Shown here: positions 23,195-34,718 of the stretch, one piece after another
Position numbering within the stretch: the stretch's first letter is position 1
How the letters are laid out: each line of letters begins with the position of its first letter
From: Dichotomocladium elegans
Lineage: Eukaryota; Mucoromycota; Mucoromycetes; Mucorales; Lichtheimiaceae
Length of the DNA stretch: 64,000 nucleotides
Assembly: GCA_025716815.1 (NCBI GenBank)
Contig: JAIXMN010000031.1
Location: forward strand, 62,001 to 126,000
Reading direction: 5' to 3'
Notes under the pieces: generated by a model
Database searches by the model: none
The model's input: the letters and a program-made list of their open reading frames with translations, nothing else
Told to the model about the DNA's origin: nothing
Translations under genes and position numbers: made by a program

Positions 23195-24241
23195 TGCGGT
23201 CTAAGTCTGAGTGATGGGGGGAGGAGTCGCTGCTGGAAAAAGAGGAGAGGATTGAGGAATATGCCAGACTAGATAAATGAGCTGTAATGCGTATATACAA
23301 GAATATGTAGAGTAGAAGGGAAAAAAGGAAAAACAAGAACTGACCAGCACGATGCGGACTATGAACTAACCGTGATGTACACAGGGACTAGATGACTCCT
23401 TTTGCGCATGACCATAACCAGACATACACACATAATCATCGAAATGTGTGTAGATAATAAACATGCATCACGGTTCACTATTCAGGATTTACCTATTGAC
23501 TATAGTTTGTGTAAAGCACTCGTGAGACCGCATAAAGACGTAATTTGATATGCATGAAACAGATAAATCTGAGTAGCAAGAACATCGGCGTTAGTAATGT
23601 CTTTTCATCATCTTTCTGCAAGATGCGCCACAATAAACACAGTGCACCGAACAATACACAAATGGATTCATCGCTAGGGAAATCAGAAGATGGATACGAT
23701 ATTGTGATGTAGTCTCAAGACGAAATGTCGGTCACTCCTATTATTACATTGATATCTATGATGAACTCTACACATAGAAGCAGGTGGGGATCGCAGATAA
23801 CAGTGTCTCCATTTGGCAATGTACTGTTCGTTCTGGTTTCTCTCGTTAAGCACCCTGGCGCTACTTTGGTTTTCACATGTCGCTAGGCCGTTTCACTTGG
23901 CAATTGTGGGCTTCCAATTTTGAACCGGGACCCTGCAATAAAAACCTTATCCTTCCCGGTTTTAAAACCACAGGCCATCACATCACATGAACCAAGGTTT
24001 CTGTATAATTGAACAATGTGAACTTGAAGGTTTTATTGTGCGAGACTTTTGTCTTCGCAACTGCAATGCTGCTACCCTCTATCGGCCGCGTCCTTATAAT
24101 CAATTACATAACTTGGCTTCGTTGCAAGAATGCATCCGCGATCAAAATGATGACAAGTCCTCAATGCAATCCACACGAGTGGTTCAATTTACACATATTC
24201 ATCTTTTAAATTAGCTCCACGAAATGAATTATTGGAAGACT
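23195..24241. other. Intergenic region
   Basis: About 1 kb between the start of the SAP gene and the 3' end of the GTPase gene. Short frames at 23987-24214 have no domain. No RNA gene or repeat was recognised. Confidence 0.45.
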
Positions 24242-26605
24242 TCAAGTGAGTAGTTTTGTGACTTTTCCGACCCCCTTCGTCCGTCCCTCTCGGAAAATCT
24301 GCATGGATAAGTTTAGTGTTGTGTACCAGAGCGTAAAGGGTCTTTGCACTTACCAAGCGACTTCCCAGCAACAGGTACTCTGGGTATTTGACAAACTCAA
24401 ATTCCTACGACATTTCAGTAAAAAAAAATGCTAGACGAAAAGATCATAAAAGAAGCTTACCACAAGCGCCCGATCGCCTGTTCGTAGCACTTTCTTTTCC
24501 ATATGAACAATGCTGGCAGTTTGACGTACTGGACCACAATGCACCATTGCTTGATATTTTTCCTTGATGGTTGTAGAGTGGTAAAGCACCAAGATCTCAG
24601 CCTCGAACCGTCTTGAGCACTTTGGCAACGGTTTATCTTTCTCATAGGGCAAGAGCACCATTCCTTTGCGGATGGCTGCCCGTCGAATGTTCTTGAGTGC
24701 AAAGGTAACGCTTTGCCCAGCACGCGCTGCGGGGACAGCAACTCTTTTGCGATGAATGCCTTTGATTGTCGTTGGGGTAAAGGTACCGGTTGAATCGGGT
24801 CCTATTAATACACGGTCGCCTACATGAATCACGCCACTCATGATGGTGCCACTGACGACGGTACCGACGAATGGGACTGAGTAGATCTCGTTAATTTCAT
24901 AATGGAAGGGCTTATCATTCTCATAATTTGTATGAGAAGGCAGGATATTCAAGAAGTTTTTGAGTAGATCAAGTCCTTGACCAGTGACGTTACTTATTTG
25001 AAATATCGGACAGAGGCGTTCACTGACAAAGTTTTGCTATATAATCCTTGGCAATGAGTTTTCCTCTTCCTCTCTACCCTCCTTCCTGTCGCTATCCAAG
25101 AGTCCTCACCGCAGTCATTATCACATCTGTATTATTCTCGACAAACAATGGGATTTTGCGGCACGACTTGGATTTCAGAATATTCGTTAAATCCTTGATT
25201 GATTGCTCGAGGACTTTGGGTGGGCACCTGTCAATTTTGGTCACGACAACAAGGACAGGAATGCCAAGCGAGAGTGCGATCCCAAGGTGCTCTTTTGTCA
25301 TACCAACGATGCCCGCATTAGCGCCGACCATCAACATGACAAAATCGGGTGCGCTTCCGGTCATTCCAAATACAGTTGTCTAGAGTAGTGATAAATTCGG
25401 TCATTTCTTCAGCATATACCGTGCCAGAGTCAAGCTGCAAACCTTGAGATATTTTTCGTGTCCTGCCAGATCAACGAAGCTCAAGACCTTACTTGCACGG
25501 CTGCATATTTCCTCCCATGTTAATTTGCGACCAGATCCCTCAGGATGGGTGATTGGCTGTGATTTCGAATCATATCCGAGGATTTCGCCGCCTACACTTG
25601 AAGTCCTTCCTGACTCGATCTCGTGCTTATGTCTATCGATATCCTATAAGACATGGGTGCTGTCTACGCTCGTGCTTTCTTCTGTTATCTTTTACCTGAA
25701 TAGGTTCACGCGCGCTTTCCCTCGTCCGTCGTCCAATATACCCTTTGTCAAAACTCCTAGTAATGTTGACTATTTTGGAAATTAATATTTGCATATCTCT
25801 TCCTTTTTGATGGATGTCAACTGCTCGGTTCTTACTTTTCCAGCATCCTAAAGAGAGAGGAAGAGAGTAGATCGTTAATATTCCTACAAGCATCAAACGC
25901 ATCAAACCTACCACATTGCCGACTACAGCTATTCGTATTTCCAGTAAATCTTCCACAGCGCTAATTCGTTTGCGTATCATCAAATTTGCGACAATATCTT
26001 GTTGTTTCTTTAGCCCCGCATCACGGACACGCTTCTCGACCACTGCATAATCTGCATTTAAATCCGACACCACCCGTGCCATCGTGAGCAGCACCTTTTG
26101 ATATTCCTCCTCTGTGAACATCATCGAGTTCCCGTCATCTACGTGGTATTCCGAGTTATAAACAATTGAAACATAAATGGAGAGCTTTTAGCACCATATT
26201 CTATACGCTTGCCTTCAACACCAATCTCAAAGAGTGTTTCGCCATTGCCTTCCGTTAATCGTGCTGATATTAATTCTTTTAGGTCGTGGATATCTTCGCC
26301 AGTTGCTTCCAAAAGTTTTGCCTTTGAAAAGTACGGGACAGAAAATGTTACCCACAAAGTTAGACATGTTTCTCTTTGTCAAAGGTCTCAGGCTGTGTCT
26401 GCGCGGGCGTTACCTTGAGTGACCTTCCAATGGACGGCAACAATTCCCCGGTTACGTGGTCATTGGCCTCTATCCGATTGACAGGATCGAACAAGGAATT
26501 TTGTTGGAGCTTCGAGTCGGAATTGTCTCGGGGATCCAGAGTCAGATCCAGGAGCACAGTAGCTATTTGCGATGTTTCGTCGTTGGCGGATTGCTTCAGG
26601 GTCAT
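24242..26605 (-). CDS. GTPBP1/GTPBP2-family translational GTPase
   Basis: Ten exons, read downwards: 26605-26414, 26321-26195, 26138-25912, 25847-25836, 25769-25696, 25632-25443, 25379-25110, 25036-24461, 24404-24354, 24298-24242, giving 591 residues. The order is typical of the family: a conserved N-terminal region (FEIGVEGKR), the P-loop VGNVDAGKSTLLG assembled across a 12-nt exon, the helix [23 protein letters not shown], switch [19 protein letters not shown] as the base-recognition motif, then EF-Tu-like beta barrels ([35 protein letters not shown]). Known relatives act in exosome-linked mRNA decay and ribosome rescue or elongation. The donor after 25443 is GTTTGC, but phase and homology support it. 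Confidence 0.9.
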
Positions 26606-27518
26606 ACGGCGACAAAAGTTGTATTCTGATATCGATAAAAGAAAGGCAGTGAATTAAAGCGCGCGGGGTTTTTATTGAGGATATCGGCTTTAATCCTGCC
26701 GCAGTCGTCTCCTTGAATCCGCAGCTAACAAGAACAGGGGGACACGCGTGAGTCAGAATGTGTCAATAAGAAGCTTGGGTTGCCTTCGCAGCCTTCTATC
26801 GTGTATGTGTGCGGAAATGGGGCTGCGTGCTTCTGCGCGATCAGTCCTTGTGTCTGCAACGCGGATTTTATAGAATGAACCCTCCAAATCACACTATAAT
26901 CGCACTACGGTGTATTTGGTCTATTGTATGGGAAGAATTGTTCTTAAAAACAACAAATAGTACCGGCCCCATGGTGCTGCATCCCTTTTATTCTGCTAAT
27001 GTCTGCAGCGACTTTTTCACCGGTCGCCCTTCTTAAAATATGAATGAACGAGACCCGTTCATGCATCCAGATTCTGCGGGCTTTCAACAAACCGCCATTA
27101 AGCTAATTGCGGTCGTGTGACCAAAACAGGACCCAGAAGGTACATTGCATCTGCTTTGGACGCTCAGATGCGTTGTCATTTCTATAGGAATGTATGCAGT
27201 ACACCCGACAGTAGCCTTTCACAAACTACTGACGTGTCCCCCTATTTCTAACTATTCGCTAGAGAAATATTAAGGACATAACCGCAGGTTTGTTCCCCGG
27301 TCATTTGGGCTGTACTGTCCCTATTTCACTTTTTCTTGTCGGGGAGGTCCCCGCACTTCCAAGAATGGAAAAAACGTCCATAGTAGAAACGCCGCATTGC
27401 GTCTTGGTAACTCCCCCTCCTCCCCCCAAAAGATTCTCTGCGAACCGTGAGAAAAATTTTATTTCATGTCAGCGTTTCGCTTTCCCTGTTTTCTTCTTCT
27501 TTAACACATTCTTCAACC
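26606..27518. other. Divergent promoter region
   Basis: Between the divergent GTPase (minus) and aminopeptidase (plus) genes. A CT-rich leader runs from about 27410 to 27518. No gene is seen in the rest. Confidence 0.5.
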
Positions 27519-29617
27519 ATGGAATTGCCCGAAATTCGTATACACACAGGAAGCAATCCCAAAGAGCTCTTGTCGAGCACCGATATTACCCAATCGTACG
27601 ATGGCACAGTTGTCTTCTTCACTGACAAAAAGAATCTCGCGGGCGTGGTACCAACTGCCGAAACCTATCTCGCTGCCGATGCTGCTTTCGGGGATGCAAT
27701 GCAACTCTTGATCTCTTCTGAGGGCATGGGACGCGTCCTCATCGTGCCCACCGGCTCTATCCAGAACGACTTTGATGACGTCCGTCGCTTCAAAGGTGAG
27801 GAGCTTCGCTTTTTTCTGATAATCTTTTTCTGTGTACAATATATGTGGAAAGACAAGCTGATATATGTATCTGCTGTATCTTTGCAGATGCTGCGTTTGC
27901 TGCCGGCAAGCGATCACTCGCAGCAGGTATCAAAGCGCCTCTAGTTTACTTTGCCGATCCCCCTTCTGCATCAGATTTGGGGTGGTCCTTTGATGGCGAA
28001 GATGACTACCGACATTTCCTCGAAGTCTCGATCCTTGGTTTCTTGGAGGCGGCCTACGAACCTATCGACGTACGCGAGCATGCAATCCGCGTGGACAAGC
28101 CATTGAAGGAGTTCAGCAGCATTGGCTTTATTGCTGCATCTGCGCTGGATGATGAACATGTTGCCAATCTTATCAAGCATGTGTCCGCCATTGAGACCGG
28201 ACGGCGTCTTGCAAAAGGTAAACAAAGACTCATCGCTATGTCTGCAGCAAGAGCGGATAGAGGTAAAAAAACAAGGCTAATCGGATTTGCACTATCAAGA
28301 TATCGGTTCCCCTGACCCTGAGCGCATGTCGCCCATTAATATTGTCAAGTATCTTGAGGAGATGTTCAAAGATGATTCGAATATTAAGATGACGGTGATC
28401 GACGACATTGATGTCATCAAGAAAGAATACCCTCTCGCGCACGCGGTGACTCGTGCCAGTTTAGCTGGTTAGGATGGGCAGAGAGTAAGGCGGTGAAACA
28501 TAAGGCACATGCTAAATCTGTTGTATAGTCCCACGACATCATCCCCGTTTCGTACACTTCGAGTACAAATCGCCCGATCAGAGCAAGGTAGAAGAAAAGT
28601 AAGCTGATAGAATTGGGTCTCTGGTGTTCCAGGGAGTGTATGGCTAAATAGTGCATGTCGGATAGCCTCTACTTTGTCGGTAAGGGTGTCACCTATGACA
28701 CGGGCGGTGCTGACGTCAAATATGCTGGACATATGCGAGGTAGATGGATACAGCTTAGGATCATGTAAAGTCGAGGTACTTATTCTTCTTTACTCAGATA
28801 TGTCCCGCGATAAATGCGGCGCTGCCGCTGTCGCTGGTATTTTTAAGACCATCAGCATGCTCGGTCCTGAGAGAGTCAATGCCTACGGCGGTCTTGCTCT
28901 TGTCCGTAACTCTATTGGCTCTGATTCGTACGTAAGTGACGAAGTGATCTACTCTCGCAACGGCACTCGAGGTACTGCGCATCAAAACACAAAAGAATGA
29001 GTGAGGACACGACGAAGTACAGCCGAAACTTATTCTGGATAAACTATGAAATAGTTCTCGTGGGTAACACAGATGCAGAAGGACGTATGGTCATGACGGA
29101 TCTCTTGTGCGAATTCAAGGAGAAGGTGATGGCCGAGAAGGAGGCCAACACGCCGGCTTCCAAAGCCCCAAGCTTTATGTTCACGGTGGCTACGTTGACC
29201 GGTCACGCCATCCGTGCATACTGCGGCTACGGTATCGTGCTCGATAATGGTTTTGCGCGCCGCAATAAGATCAGCAAGCGTATTTTTGATGCTGGCCATG
29301 TCTTTGCTGATCCCTTTGAAATATCCACCTTCCGCCGCGAGGATATTGCCGTGGTGCAGCCAGGACGATCGAGCGAAGACATTGTCCAGGCAAATGATCA
29401 GCCTAGTACGATGACCAGTCGCGGCCACCAATATCCAGCAGGTTTCATGCTCATCGCCTCGGGCCTTGACAAGCATGGCATTGGCAGTGAGAATCCGATT
29501 GGCTACTCCCATGTTGATGTGGCCGGTTCTGCCGAGGAGATCAATGCTGTTGGATGGAGCTTACCGCGGGTGACAGGCTCCCCCGTTGCTGCTTTCACGG
29601 GCGCATTCCTGCTCTGA
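27519..29617 (+). CDS. M17-family leucyl aminopeptidase
   Basis: Seven exons: 27519-27795, 27888-28217, 28300-28467, 28529-28598, 28666-28739, 28798-28971, 29055-29617, giving 551 residues. The N-terminal macro-like domain is followed by the catalytic domain with the M17 metal-ligand motifs: VGKGVTYDTGG (Lys and Asp), the MSRDKCGAAAVAG helix and VGNTDAEGRMVMTDLL, where Asp and Glu bind the two zinc ions and Arg binds bicarbonate. The C-terminus ends in TGSPVAAFTGAFLL. These enzymes form hexamers in the cytosol and remove N-terminal residues from peptides. The sequence resembles the animal and fungal subgroup with NTDAEGR rather than the bacterial PepA type. The donor at 28468 is GTTAGG. Confidence 0.9.
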
Positions 29618-29819
29618 GAGCAGATAGTCCGCAGTTGTAGATAACTGAGCCAACCTCTGCCAATCTTCCCTTCTCCTCTTATCCCCGCAACCATACTCAG
29701 GTGTATAAAATAGTCTCCTTTTCTCCCTCCAATCTTCTTGTGGATTGTTTAATACATGTCGAATTCTTCTTCATTTTTCCTAAACGCACGCCCAGGCATC
29801 AACTGTTTATATATTTGGT

Positions 29820-31927
29820 TTATTCTGTCTTTGATTTCGCTGATTCTGCTGCTGCTGCTGCTGCTGCTGCTGCCTGCTTCCGTTCCTTGATTCCTTTCAC
29901 AACGGCCATAATTAACGGTACCGTGATAGGGACAAAGAGTGGCATATAAATAGCATACTTGTGCTCATCCGGGAAATAGAGCATGGACACCATGGTCGGA
30001 TTGAAAAACGCCTTTTCTGCCAGTTCGATCGCCTGAACGGAATGCTGCAAAGCGCGTTCGTACTCCGCAGCTTGCAGTGAACTGCATCCGCGCTGTAACG
30101 CATTCAATGCGTCATGCACCTGCAATGCGATTTCGTCAAGCACTACCATGTTTGGAATTTCTGCTACCAACTGAGAAAGCGAGTTGAGCGTCGATGCCGC
30201 GTTCACAATGTTTTCCACAGTTCGTCTGCGGACCAGATTGTCCTTTTCCAAAAGCGTAACTCCTGTTTTCGCAGATGTATGCAAGGTCACTTTGAACTCG
30301 GCTGTCTTCAGTCAGCAAGTTAGATTAAATCCAAACTCCGAAATGTCTTTGATTATTATTCATTACTTCAGACGACTTCAGCTCTTGAATACCAAGGAGA
30401 CTGCGTAGTTGGGAGACAAAGATGCGCATCACCGGCTGAAGTTTAGACTTGTCAAATGTGTAATGACCACCGTGACGACCAGGTGGATTCTTGATAATCA
30501 CACCTCCCCAACGTGGAATCAAAAACGCATTATCCGGCACGGTTCGCTCTACGGATCGCACAATTTGAGCAGAGCAACAAGAACGAATTGCTTGATACAC
30601 TTACGGTGTGCATCATGTATCCAAAGTCGCTGGTCGGGCGAAGGAATATAGAGAATAAAGTTGATCGTCGGATAAGATGAAATTGTAGACGCTGTTGCGA
30701 ATATATCAGCGATTTGTATTGTATTACTAAGGTGGGATTCTTTACCTAGGTTCCACTCCGCCGAGTTGATAAAATGGGGTAGATGCTCTTGATTGAAGTA
30801 GTAATACCCGGGTTTTCCTGGACGTTCACGAAAGAGGGGCTGCATTGACAAGGAAGCATAATTTTGCACTTGCGAGTCGACAGTAAAATTGGAAACCACG
30901 GCGAGCTCTTTAAGCATCGGATATAAATAGGCTATATTATCAACGGTGAGCTCCATTCGCCAAATCTGCCAACTACGCTTCGGCGTTACTTTTCACTGCG
31001 TCGCGGATACTCCAATCGACAATAAGGCGATCTGGATTGCTGTTCATCAAGCTAAATGTAATCTGATAGCGTGGAGAGTATTTCAGGATACGCATACGGT
31101 TTACATCGTTCTATTTGTGAAAGAGAAAGAGCATTCAGTCCAACAAACTATCGTTTATAGGTATACATATGCAGCATCGTTTACAAACCTTGTCGCGGGC
31201 TTGGTCCGCATGACAAGCCATCTGCCCGAGCTCTTGGAATTCTTCGGCAAGCGTAATTTTTGCCAGCTGGAGCACAGCTTGCGATATTCTTTCTATATGT
31301 CCATGAAGACCCCCAACATTTGTTAAGGCAAGCTATTGCCGCAGCTGGTCTTGATCACTATTACCTTCAGAGATATTAGCCAATTGAATCACACTTGTGC
31401 GCAAGTGCCCAACCACAACCGTGTCGTGTGGATCAGATGTTGACGCCGGTTTTTCGTCGATGTAGACATGATATTCTCCCACTGGCGCATCATGATGACT
31501 GTTGACCAAATGTTCAATATCATACTCTGTTTGCATGTAAGTAATATGGACAGATATGTGTTTCTCTTGTAGTACCTGGACTTTTGATCCATTGGTCCCA
31601 TTTCACGTTGACAGGGAAAGTCGCACAAGCCGATTTCTTATTCAACTCTTCCGAAAGCCGCTCTTGTAGGTGGGGAGGTAAGCTTTGGGGTATATGAATG
31701 ACAAATGTCGTGGGCAATTCCAATTGGCAGTTCTACAGCAGGCCCTGATTTTGAGTATGTTTATGCAAAGAATGGCAAGGAATCGAACTTTTTACCTCCC
31801 CTGATCTCCATGCCTCGATTTCATCCAAAGGTAGGTTAGCTCTGTAAACTTCGGTAGTTTTCCACCAGAAAGGTAATCCAATGAGGATGAATGCCCAAAA
31901 TGATGCAACAACGAGGCGCGTGCTCAT
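29820..31927 (-). CDS. PIG-S/GPI17-like subunit of GPI transamidase
   Basis: Exons, read downwards: 31927-31796, 31732-31576, 31526-31393, 31332-31189, 31110-30997, 30950-30605, 30548-30393, 30301-29820, giving 554 residues, the usual PIG-S length. It has an N-terminal membrane helix (VASFWAFILIGLPFWW) with the following TTEVYRANLP, lumenal motifs (KYSPRYQITFSLM, NFTVDSQVQNYASL, IPRWGGVIIKNPP) and a C-terminal part with LYFPDEHKYAIYMPLF and a second helix. PIG-S is a subunit of the ER complex that attaches GPI anchors. Between exons 3 and 4 the frame is open except for a TAG at 31333-31335; the model removes it with a 60-nt intron (31392-31333, GTGATT donor). Intron 30996-30951 is 46 nt with a weak donor. 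An alanine run marks the C-terminus. Confidence 0.83.
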
Positions 31928-32034
31928 TAAGAGGAAATAAAAGAATTGAAGGAGCGGGAAAGAAAAGAGAGGGAGAAGGACGATAACTGAGCTTGAAGTG
32001 GATATTCTTCACACTCGCTTTTCTTTCCCGTGCC
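31928..32034. promoter_or_regulatory. Compact bidirectional promoter PIG-S/LOG
   Basis: Only 107 bases separate the two divergent start codons. The sequence is purine-rich on the plus strand. No TATA box stands out. Both genes must share this space for initiation unless one uses a later start, such as the in-frame ATG at 32056 of the LOG gene. Confidence 0.55.
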
Positions 32035-33009
32035 ATGACTTCCACATTACCGTCAATGACAACTCCTGCCCCTCGGACTAAGGAGATTAAGAGCATTTGC
32101 GTCTTTTGTGGCTCTGGCAATGGTGGCAGCCCTGAATATATTGAGCAGGCAAAACGTATTGTTGGATATCTATTTTCATGATGTTTTTTCCTGAGCTAAG
32201 ACCCTTTGTACAGTGCTTGGCAAAGCTTTTGCAGAAAACAATTATGCTCTTGTTTATGGTAAGAGCATGGTGGATTTTTTTTTTGCTGTGAATATTGTGC
32301 TATTGACCTATCGATACATATATTATTAGGTGGTGGATCTGTGGGTGTGATGGGAGCCATTGCGCAGGCAGTGATTGAGAACAAGGGTAAGGCGACGGGC
32401 ATTGTCCCAGAGCCTCTCTTCCGCGCTGGAAGCAAGCAAATTGCAGAAACCATAATCGTTCCTGACATGCACACGCGCAAAAAGACGATGGGTGACTATG
32501 TAAATTGCCACTATATATACAGTTGACGAAAGGATTATTAAGAACGTCAACATTCCTGTTTAGAGCGATGCTTTTGTCGTGCTTCCTGGCGGCTTCGGCA
32601 CTTTTGGTAAGTGCTCTGAGTGACACTGAAGTGATCGACTTGGCGAAGGCATTCTGTTGACAGCGTATGCAGAGGAAATGCTCGAGATGATTACTTGGTC
32701 ACAGCTGAATATCCACTCGAAACCCATCTTGCTACTCAACACACGGGGATTTTACACCAAGTTTGTCGAGTTCATTCGAGTTGCTGTGCAGGGTATGTGA
32801 GCAACTGTAGTAACGAGAATGGGACTCGATATTGATTATCATCTTTTATAGAAAAATTTATCCGTGACGAAAACGAAGGCATTTTTGTTATGTGCGACAC
32901 GATCGAGGAGTTGCTAGATGCGCTTAAGACGTATGAAGCTCCCTCTAGTCGATATGGCTTGAATTGGACGGTCAGCAAGGATGGCTATTCTGGCCGGGCC
33001 TTGACTTAA
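32035..33009 (+). CDS. LOG-family cytokinin riboside 5'-monophosphate phosphoribohydrolase
   Basis: Six exons: 32035-32155, 32214-32258, 32330-32499, 32564-32606, 32673-32792, 32852-33009, giving 218 residues. The Rossmann-type fold is clear: ICVFCGSG at the N-terminus, [17 protein letters not shown], the HTRKKTM segment and the LOG signature PGGFGTFEEMLE, split over exons 4 and 5, then [17 protein letters not shown] enzymes split nucleoside monophosphates, in plants and some fungi releasing active cytokinin bases; others act on AMP or related nucleotides. The substrate is not shown here. The first 15 residues before [10 protein letters not shown] are extra, so translation may start at one of two ATGs. 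Confidence 0.9.
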
Positions 33010-33065
33010 TTATATAGAGTGTAAAAAGAAAGAAAAAACGAAGCCGAGAAGGATTTAACCATCTA

Positions 33066-34235
33066 TTAAAGTTTGCTGCCGCCCGCAAGTCCAGTATGCA
33101 GATCTAAATTGACTAGTGATTCAAGGGCCTGGACCGCCTTCTCCGATCGTCCAAGCTTTACATCTTTTTCAAAGAATCAGCTTAAGGTCTGTTGAGAGCA
33201 ACCGGACTCCTCGGCTCTGCTACTTACGAATTGTCTCCATGCCCAGCTGTTTCGCAGAGCTCAAATTCATACCAATATCATCAAGGAAAATAGCTTCATG
33301 AGGTTCAATGCCGATTATCCGGCAGGCATGCAAGTAGAAGTTTGGATCTGGTTTACTTCAAGTGATGTTCAGCAACAGATATGATACCAAAGTTTCTGAG
33401 ACTTACCGGAGACCAACAACCTTTGACTCGATGAAATGGTCAAAGAGCTGCTTGAGGGATTCAGAAGTTTTGCTCTGGTCCGGAGTAGTTTCCGAGTTAT
33501 TGGTCAAAGCGGCTACAATGAAACGTCCGCTTGCTGAAAGTGACGTGAATGAATAACTACGGATTTTTGCCCATCGAGAGATTGCCTACCCTTCAAGCGC
33601 TGGATAGCGTGGATGATTCTGGGATCAACTATGTCTGTTTCGTCCATCATCATTGTCCAAAGCGCCTTTCCATCCACGCGGACATCAGGAATATGTTCAG
33701 GAACAGCTGCGGTTTAAGATGGTTAGTTTATGGTGAGTGGACAAGAGCATAAATGCTTACGTTTGCCTTGTTTGCGCAAGTAATCTTGGTAAGCTTTTTT
33801 GTTTCGAGGGTCCGACAGCTCCTCTCCAAACTTCTTGTAAAAGTCGACGAGTTTGATCTCAGCCCGTTCTAACCTCTAGCAAAGCGTCCGTGGCAGGTAT
33901 GAGACCTGAAAAAATAGATAACAGTCGTTTGCAATAATTACCTGGAAGGCACCCTGATCACCCTGGACAACACTGTATATTCGTTTTAGTAAGCTACTTT
34001 TTTCGTTGCATGTTAGGTGCTACTGGTACTTGCATCGCCACGTTGAGATAGTTGTAAGGCAGGCCCGCTTTCTTTTCATACTTGTGAATAGCTGCAATAG
34101 GAGAGCCAACGCACACACCACCTGTACAGATGACAAAATGAGCGGACCCCTCTCTACATAATAATTAAAAGGGATGTACCCTGCATATCGCTAACAACAC
34201 TTACCAATATCAAAGATCACGGCCTTGAAAACCAT
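33066..34235 (-). CDS. HAD-like phosphatase, ACAD10/epoxide-hydrolase N-domain type
   Basis: Eight exons, read downwards: 34235-34205, 34121-34034, 33972-33942, 33875-33761, 33706-33590, 33533-33407, 33355-33228, 33163-33066, giving 244 residues. HAD motifs appear in order: VIFDIGGV with the nucleophile Asp, ALTNN as motif II, RKPDPNFY with the motif III Lys, and FLDDIGMNL as motif IV. The helical cap between motifs I and II (GAFQRLERAEI) matches the C1 cap of the N-terminal phosphatase in ACAD10 and soluble epoxide hydrolase. Such enzymes act on small phosphate esters; the substrate is unknown. The intron between exons 2 and 3 starts with GCAAGT, and no GT donor gives an open frame. Confidence 0.87.
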
Positions 34236-34718
34236 TTCCTGCAATTAAAGAAGAGGTGTTTAACATCCCCCCCACCCAGTCGGCAAATCTGAATTACTAA
34301 AAAATACGGCGGACATTAAATATGTCTTCCTCCCCAGTCCCTTCTTTGTAATCAGTACTCTTCCCACGTCCAGAGAATATGGCAACGTATCATCTCAATA
34401 GAAATGGGATTCGTGGAACTGTAGCTCTTGGATGCTAGTTTGTGCCATCAATTCCTATACTCTTCACAAGATCACGTAGCCCCCATCGGAATCTGAAGCA
34501 AGTCTACATGCAGATCAAACCCAATAGACAATGGGCAAAGAAGTAGCTTAGTAGTCGAGAAGGAGATGACGTCGGGGATACTGGGGAAAACAGCAGAAGT
34601 GGCGGGGGCAACTATGTCACTGTGATCGGCATCCCCTCTGCCGTTCGTACTTTTAACTTATTATTTTCATTCTTCCTCCTCTTTTCTTCTTCTTCTCTTA
34701 CATGTCTACCTGGCGGAA
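34236..34718. other. Divergent promoter region
   Basis: About 480 bases between the HAD gene (minus) and the glycosyltransferase gene (plus). The last 80 bases are CT-rich. Nothing else was recognised. Confidence 0.5.

Noticed and set aside
24009..24209. Hydrophobic frame near the 3' end of the GTPase gene
   Set aside because: Short, with no start support or family, and in a region without other coding signs.
30740..30746. GTAAAG as a PIG-S donor
   Set aside because: The frame reads on without a break into conserved sequence (IQIADIFATAST), so no intron is needed there.
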